From Pseudovibrio brasiliensis (GTDB lineage Bacteria; Pseudomonadota; Alphaproteobacteria; Rhizobiales; Stappiaceae): a stretch of DNA of 64,000 nucleotides. The stretch covers positions 186,001 to 250,000 of the forward strand of contig NZ_CP074127.1 of NCBI RefSeq assembly GCF_018282095.1. The letters are read 5' to 3'. The notes beneath the pieces were generated by a model. That model worked only from the letters and a program-made list of their open reading frames with translations. It had not been told where the DNA came from and searched no databases. Numbering within the stretch: the stretch's first letter is position 1; each line of letters begins with the position of its first letter. Shown here one piece after another: positions 60,602-64,000 of this stretch. Both the position numbers and the translations under genes were made by a program.

Positions 60602-61462
60602 ATGAATATGGCTGAATTTCTGTCTCTAAAAGATGCGGTCAAGAAATACCTCAAAAGCGGCGACATGGCCGCTTTTGAAGGTTTTACGCACCTCATCCCC
60701 CACGCTGCTGCCCATGAAGTCATCCGTCAAGGCATAGACGAACTCACCATCGTCCGCATGACGCCGGATCTCATTTATGATCAGCTCATCGGCATGGGTT
60801 TGGTCAAAAAGATGATCTTCTCCTATGCTGGTAACCCGGGAGTTGGTTTGCTGCGCCGAGTACGAGATTCAATCGAAAACGGTTGGCCGCGTTCCATCGA
60901 GATTGAAGAGCACTCCCATGCGGCTCTTGCTAATGCTTATGAAGCTGGTGCTGCAGGTCTGCCATGTGCGGTCTTCCGGGGGTATTTGGGAACAGAACTT
61001 CAGCGCGTGAATCCGAACATCAGAAGCGTGACCTGTCCCTTTACAGGTGAAGAGCTGGCAGCCGTTCCTTCCATTCGGCCAGATGTCGCCTTCATCCATG
61101 CGCTCAAAGCGGATCGAAAAGGCAACGTGCTGATTGAGGGGATCGTCGGTGTGCAGAAGGAGGCTGTTCTGGCTGCTACACATTCAATCGTGACAGTTGA
61201 AGAAGTGGTCGACGAGCTGGACACGCATATGAACGCTTGCATCCTGCTACATTGGACAGTCTCAGCCATATGTGAAGTGCCAGGTGGAGCGCATCCATCT
61301 TATGCGCAAGGATACTACGGCAGAGACAATAAGACTTACATCGACTGGGATCCAATCGCTGCAGATCGCGAAAAGTTCCAGGCCTGGATGGAAGAGCACG
61401 TGCTGAAGCAGGGGCCAGACGTGTTTGCGGGCCGCATCAAAGGGCTGGAGGTGACGTCATGA
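60602..61462 (+). CDS. pcaI: 3-Oxoadipate CoA-transferase subunit A PcaI (286 aa)
   Basis: Family I CoA-transferase alpha subunit; with PcaJ transfers CoA from succinyl-CoA to 3-oxoadipate. Sequence start MAEFLSLKDAVKKYLKSGDMAAFEGFTHLIP is typical; the glycine-rich pieces IGMGLVKKMIFSYAGNPG and GYLGTEL follow. Starts possible at ATG 60602 or 60608, with TTG 60599 in frame; family alignment favours 60608 slightly. It overlaps pcaJ by four bases. Confidence 0.88.
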   Translation: MNMAEFLSLKDAVKKYLKSGDMAAFEGFTHLIPHAAAHEVIRQGIDELTIVRMTPDLIYDQLIGMGLVKKMIFSYAGNPGVGLLRRVRDSIENGWPRSIEIEEHSHAALANAYEAGAAGLPCAVFRGYLGTELQRVNPNIRSVTCPFTGEELAAVPSIRPDVAFIHALKADRKGNVLIEGIVGVQKEAVLAATHSIVTVEEVVDELDTHMNACILLHWTVSAICEVPGGAHPSYAQGYYGRDNKTYIDWDPIAADREKFQAWMEEHVLKQGPDVFAGRIKGLEVTS

Positions 61463-62250
61463 CTGGGCACGACTTTACCCCGGACGAGATGATGGCCATC
61501 GCTGCATCCCGTGCCTTGAGCAATACAGATGTCTGCTTTGTCGGCATTGGCCCACCATCAGCTGCCTGTAACATCGCGCGCCTCACTCATGCGCCTGATA
61601 TCACGTTGATCTATGAGAGCGGAACGATTGGCACTGCGCCGGATGTGTTGCCGCTTTCCATTGGAGATGGTGAACTCTGCGATACGGCGCTGACAACAGT
61701 CTCCGTGACTGAGATGTTCCGCTACTGGCTGCAGGGCGGCAAGATCACTGTCGGTTTTCTGGGGGCAGCGCAGATTGATCGCTTCGCCAACATCAACACG
61801 ACGGTGGTGGGTGACTACGAGAATCCAACGGTGAGATTGCCCGGTGGTGGTGGTGCGCCAGAGATTGCGTCGTCCTCTCAGGAAATCTACATCACCATGA
61901 AGCAAAGCAAGCGTGGTTTTGTTGAGAAACTGGACTTTTTCACCTCCTTCGGACACGGGGAGGGCGGTGACCACCGTGAGCGTATGGGCATCGCGACAAA
62001 AGGCCCGACACTGCTAATTACAGACCTTGCCATCTGGAAGCCTGATCCTGTCACCAAAGAGCTGACGGTGGTTTCCCTTCATCCAGGTACGACCAAAGAA
62101 CGGGTGCAACAAACCGTGTCTTGGGCTGTACGTTTTAGTGATGATTTGCAGGAGACCCCTGCGCCGACTGAGGAGGAACTGTCTGTTCTGCGCGCATTGA
62201 AGGCGCGAACAGCGGCGGCGCATGCGGGTAACAGAGTGGAGACGGCCTGA
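61459..62250 (+). CDS. pcaJ: 3-Oxoadipate CoA-transferase subunit B PcaJ (263 aa)
   Basis: Beta subunit carrying the catalytic glutamate E53 in LIYESGTIG, followed by the conserved GGGGAPEIASS and KLDFFTSFGHGEGGDHRERMG stretches. ATG 61459 overlaps the pcaI stop. It ends at the pcaF start (one-base overlap TGATG), so the CoA-transferase pair and the thiolase are translated together. Confidence 0.9.
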   Translation: MTGHDFTPDEMMAIAASRALSNTDVCFVGIGPPSAACNIARLTHAPDITLIYESGTIGTAPDVLPLSIGDGELCDTALTTVSVTEMFRYWLQGGKITVGFLGAAQIDRFANINTTVVGDYENPTVRLPGGGGAPEIASSSQEIYITMKQSKRGFVEKLDFFTSFGHGEGGDHRERMGIATKGPTLLITDLAIWKPDPVTKELTVVSLHPGTTKERVQQTVSWAVRFSDDLQETPAPTEEELSVLRALKARTAAAHAGNRVETA

Positions 62251-63455
62251 TGTCAGAGGCATATATTTGCGATTATATTAGAACACCAATTGGTCGTTAT
62301 GGGGGAGCACTGTCTTCAGTTCGGGCGGATGATCTGGGTGCTTTGCCAATCAAGGCACTGATGGAACGTAACCCTTCCGTGGATTGGGAAGCGGTTGATG
62401 AAGTGTATTACGGCTGTGCTAACCAAGCAGGTGAAGACAACCGCAACGTCGCGCGCATGGTTGCTCTGCTGGCGGGCCTGCCAGAAGCTGTTCCCGGCAC
62501 GACACTGAACCGCCTGTGTGGTTCTGGTATGGATGCTGTGATTGCAGCAGCCCGCGCGATCAAAACAGGTGAGTGTGATTTGGTGATCGCAGGCGGCGTG
62601 GAGTCGATGTCTCGTGCACCTTTCGTCATGCCGAAAGCCACCACACCGTTTTCTCGCGCAAACGAAGTGTTCGACACCACCATTGGCTGGCGCTTTGTAA
62701 ACCCAAAGATGAAGAAGCAGTTTGGCATCGACAGCATGCCAGAGACAGGTGAGAATGTGGCCGAGGATTTTGGCATCTCCCGTGCGGATCAGGATGCTTT
62801 TGCTGCCCGCTCTCAGGCAAAAGCTGCTGCTGCGCAGGAAAATGGCCGCCTTGCTAACGAGATCATTGATGTAACAATCCCTCAGCGCAAAGGTGATCCG
62901 ATTATCGTCTCATCTGACGAACACCCACGTGCTGGAACGACTGCTGAGAAACTTGCAAAACTGCCAACGCCTTTCCGTGAAAACGGCAGTGTCACAGCGG
63001 GCAATGCATCCGGTGTGAATGATGGTGCAGCAGCATTGATTGTTGCATCTGCTGAAGCGGTTAAGAAATATGGCCTCATGCCAATCGCGCGTGTGCTTGG
63101 TGGAGCAACAGCAGGCGTATCTCCACGCATTATGGGTATCGGGCCTGCACCTGCTGCGAAGAAACTCTGCGCCCGCTTGGACCTGCAGCCAACTGATTTC
63201 GACATCATTGAGTTGAATGAAGCCTTTGCAAGTCAGGGGATCGCTGTCCTTCGCGAGTTGGGCCTTGATGAAAGTGCGGAACACATCAACCCGAATGGTG
63301 GTGCAATCGCATTGGGTCATCCACTCGGTATGTCTGGTGCACGTATCACCGGCACCGCTGCTCTGGAGTTGAGCCTGCAAGGCAAAAAACGTGCACTGGC
63401 GACCATGTGTATTGGCGTTGGTCAGGGCATCGCAATCGCGCTTGAAAGGGACTGA
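62250..63455 (+). CDS. pcaF: 3-Oxoadipyl-CoA thiolase PcaF (401 aa)
   Basis: Final step of the beta-ketoadipate pathway: cleaves 3-oxoadipyl-CoA to succinyl-CoA and acetyl-CoA. Catalytic Cys C90 is in NRLCGSGMDAV, His in GGAIALGHPLGMSGARI near 355 and the second Cys in MCIGVGQGIAI near the end. AGGVESMSRAPFVMPKA near 115 and EAFASQGIAVLRELG near 325 are thiolase signatures. Length 401 is standard. Confidence 0.92.
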   Translation: MSEAYICDYIRTPIGRYGGALSSVRADDLGALPIKALMERNPSVDWEAVDEVYYGCANQAGEDNRNVARMVALLAGLPEAVPGTTLNRLCGSGMDAVIAAARAIKTGECDLVIAGGVESMSRAPFVMPKATTPFSRANEVFDTTIGWRFVNPKMKKQFGIDSMPETGENVAEDFGISRADQDAFAARSQAKAAAAQENGRLANEIIDVTIPQRKGDPIIVSSDEHPRAGTTAEKLAKLPTPFRENGSVTAGNASGVNDGAAALIVASAEAVKKYGLMPIARVLGGATAGVSPRIMGIGPAPAAKKLCARLDLQPTDFDIIELNEAFASQGIAVLRELGLDESAEHINPNGGAIALGHPLGMSGARITGTAALELSLQGKKRALATMCIGVGQGIAIALERD

Positions 63456-63456
63456 T

Positions 63457-64000
63457 GTGGTTGTGAACCTCTTCACAGACCCGGTGTGGAGCGGATTGTT
63501 TGGAGACGAGGAGGTACAAAGTGCCTTCTCACTCGAGGCAACGTTGAACCACTATCTGGCTTACGAAGTGGCTCTCACCAATGCTTTGAATGCACATGCC
63601 CTGATTTCAACGCAAGCAAAAGAGGCTGTACTCAAAGGCTGTGAGGGTTTCGAGCCAGACCTTGCTGCACTGAAAGCAGGCGTTGCCAAAGATGGTCTGC
63701 CAATCCCGGCTTTCATCGCCCAGTTGCGTGCCCGTATTGGTGAACCTCACGCTGCCGCATGCCACAAAACATCCACCAGTCAGGATGTTATGGACACGGC
63801 ACTGGCTTTGGCCCTGAAGCAAGTCTCACAAATTTTGACTACTCGTCTGGCAGCAGTGATTGGTGCACTCGAGACGCTAAAGTCAGCAAATGCTGATCAT
63901 ACGCTTATGGGCCGAACCCGTATGCAAGCCGCCCTGCCAATCACAGCGGGGGATCGCATTGCAACGTGGATCGCGCCGCTGAAGCGTTATCAGCAGAAGC
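63457..64000 (+). CDS. pcaB: 3-Carboxy-cis,cis-muconate cycloisomerase PcaB, 5' part
   Basis: GTG at 63457 (63463 also possible) with AAAGGGA upstream; 181 codons are visible and no stop occurs before the window end. N-terminal pieces are NLFTDPVWSGLFGDEEVQSAFS and EATLNHYLAYEVALTNAL; the conserved substrate segment AACHKTSTSQDVMDTALA near residue 105 has TSQD where the fumarase/aspartase family signature expects it. PcaB converts 3-carboxymuconate to 4-carboxymuconolactone, the substrate of the PcaC half of PcaDC. The family GSSxMPxKxN signature lies beyond the edge. Confidence 0.85.
   Translation, partial: MVVNLFTDPVWSGLFGDEEVQSAFSLEATLNHYLAYEVALTNALNAHALISTQAKEAVLKGCEGFEPDLAALKAGVAKDGLPIPAFIAQLRARIGEPHAAACHKTSTSQDVMDTALALALKQVSQILTTRLAAVIGALETLKSANADHTLMGRTRMQAALPITAGDRIATWIAPLKRYQQK

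Noticed and set aside
1-64000. CRISPR arrays, transposases, phage integrases
   Set aside because: No regular direct-repeat/spacer pattern and no transposase or integrase motifs were seen in any frame.

Overview
The window looks like chromosomal or large-replicon DNA of a marine alphaproteobacterium, most likely Pseudovibrio or a close relative. This rests on gene content, not on a database search. It carries a tropodithietic acid (TDA) gene set (tdaA-E in one block, tdaF about 11 kb away), which is known from Phaeobacter/Ruegeria and Pseudovibrio. It also has an alphaproteobacterial-type protocatechuate operon (pcaQ divergent from pcaDC-H-G-I-J-F-B) and many TRAP and ABC importers. Genes are dense, operons overlap by 1-8 bases, and most ends are marked by clear intrinsic hairpins. 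I found no rRNA, tRNA, CRISPR array, transposase or integrase.

Layout. 0-0.6 kb: 5' end of a secreted serralysin-type metalloprotease. 1.3-8.2 kb: a catabolic cluster built round a CaiT-like betaine/carnitine transporter, with two different enolase-superfamily enzymes, an FAD oxidoreductase, a divergent GntR regulator and a DUF1330 protein. 8.7-12.9 kb: fucose-type mutarotase (fucU) plus a ribose-type sugar ABC importer. 12.9-19.2 kb: AraC regulator, small membrane protein with an HlyD-type protein, small basic secreted protein, amidase, VOC protein and divergent WYL regulator with a perfect operator. 19.4-22.2 kb: TAXI/TRAP importer. 22.3-28.6 kb: Afu-type ABC importer with an inositol-monophosphatase-family phosphatase and a divergent LacI regulator, suggesting uptake of a phosphorylated sugar or polyol.

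28.6-46.3 kb is the secondary-metabolism region. An SDR enzyme and tdaF lie at one end. Next come a DUF2938 protein, a vanadium-haloperoxidase-like PAP2 protein, a DASS transporter, trmO/tsaA and a dipeptide/nickel-type ABC importer. The block then ends with a gamma-glutamylcyclotransferase (tdaR3-like), two secreted proteins and tdaE-D-C-B-A. TDA is made from phenylacetyl-CoA catabolic intermediates. TdaE is a flavoprotein oxygenase built on an acyl-CoA dehydrogenase fold, TdaD a thioesterase, TdaC a prephenate-dehydratase-like protein, TdaB a glutathione-S-transferase-like protein, TdaF a flavoprotein and TdaA the LysR activator. The paa genes that supply the precursor are not in this window.

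47-52.4 kb: a LysR regulator divergent from a polar amino-acid ABC importer lacking its ATPase, a PuuD-type hydrolase, a DUF3885-like protein and an alpha/beta hydrolase. 52.4-64 kb: 4-hydroxybenzoate/protocatechuate catabolism: pobA, a TRAP importer, pcaQ and the pca operon, with pcaB cut by the window end. A perfect 19-bp repeat lies upstream of both the TRAP operon and pcaDC, in opposite orientations, and predicts that importer and pathway share one regulator.

Most notable for follow-up: the TDA block and its unusual neighbours; the transporter plus two-enolase cluster with repeated CTGACAT operators; the shared 19-bp site in the pca region; and a 90-nt branched inverted-repeat element at 34211-34300.
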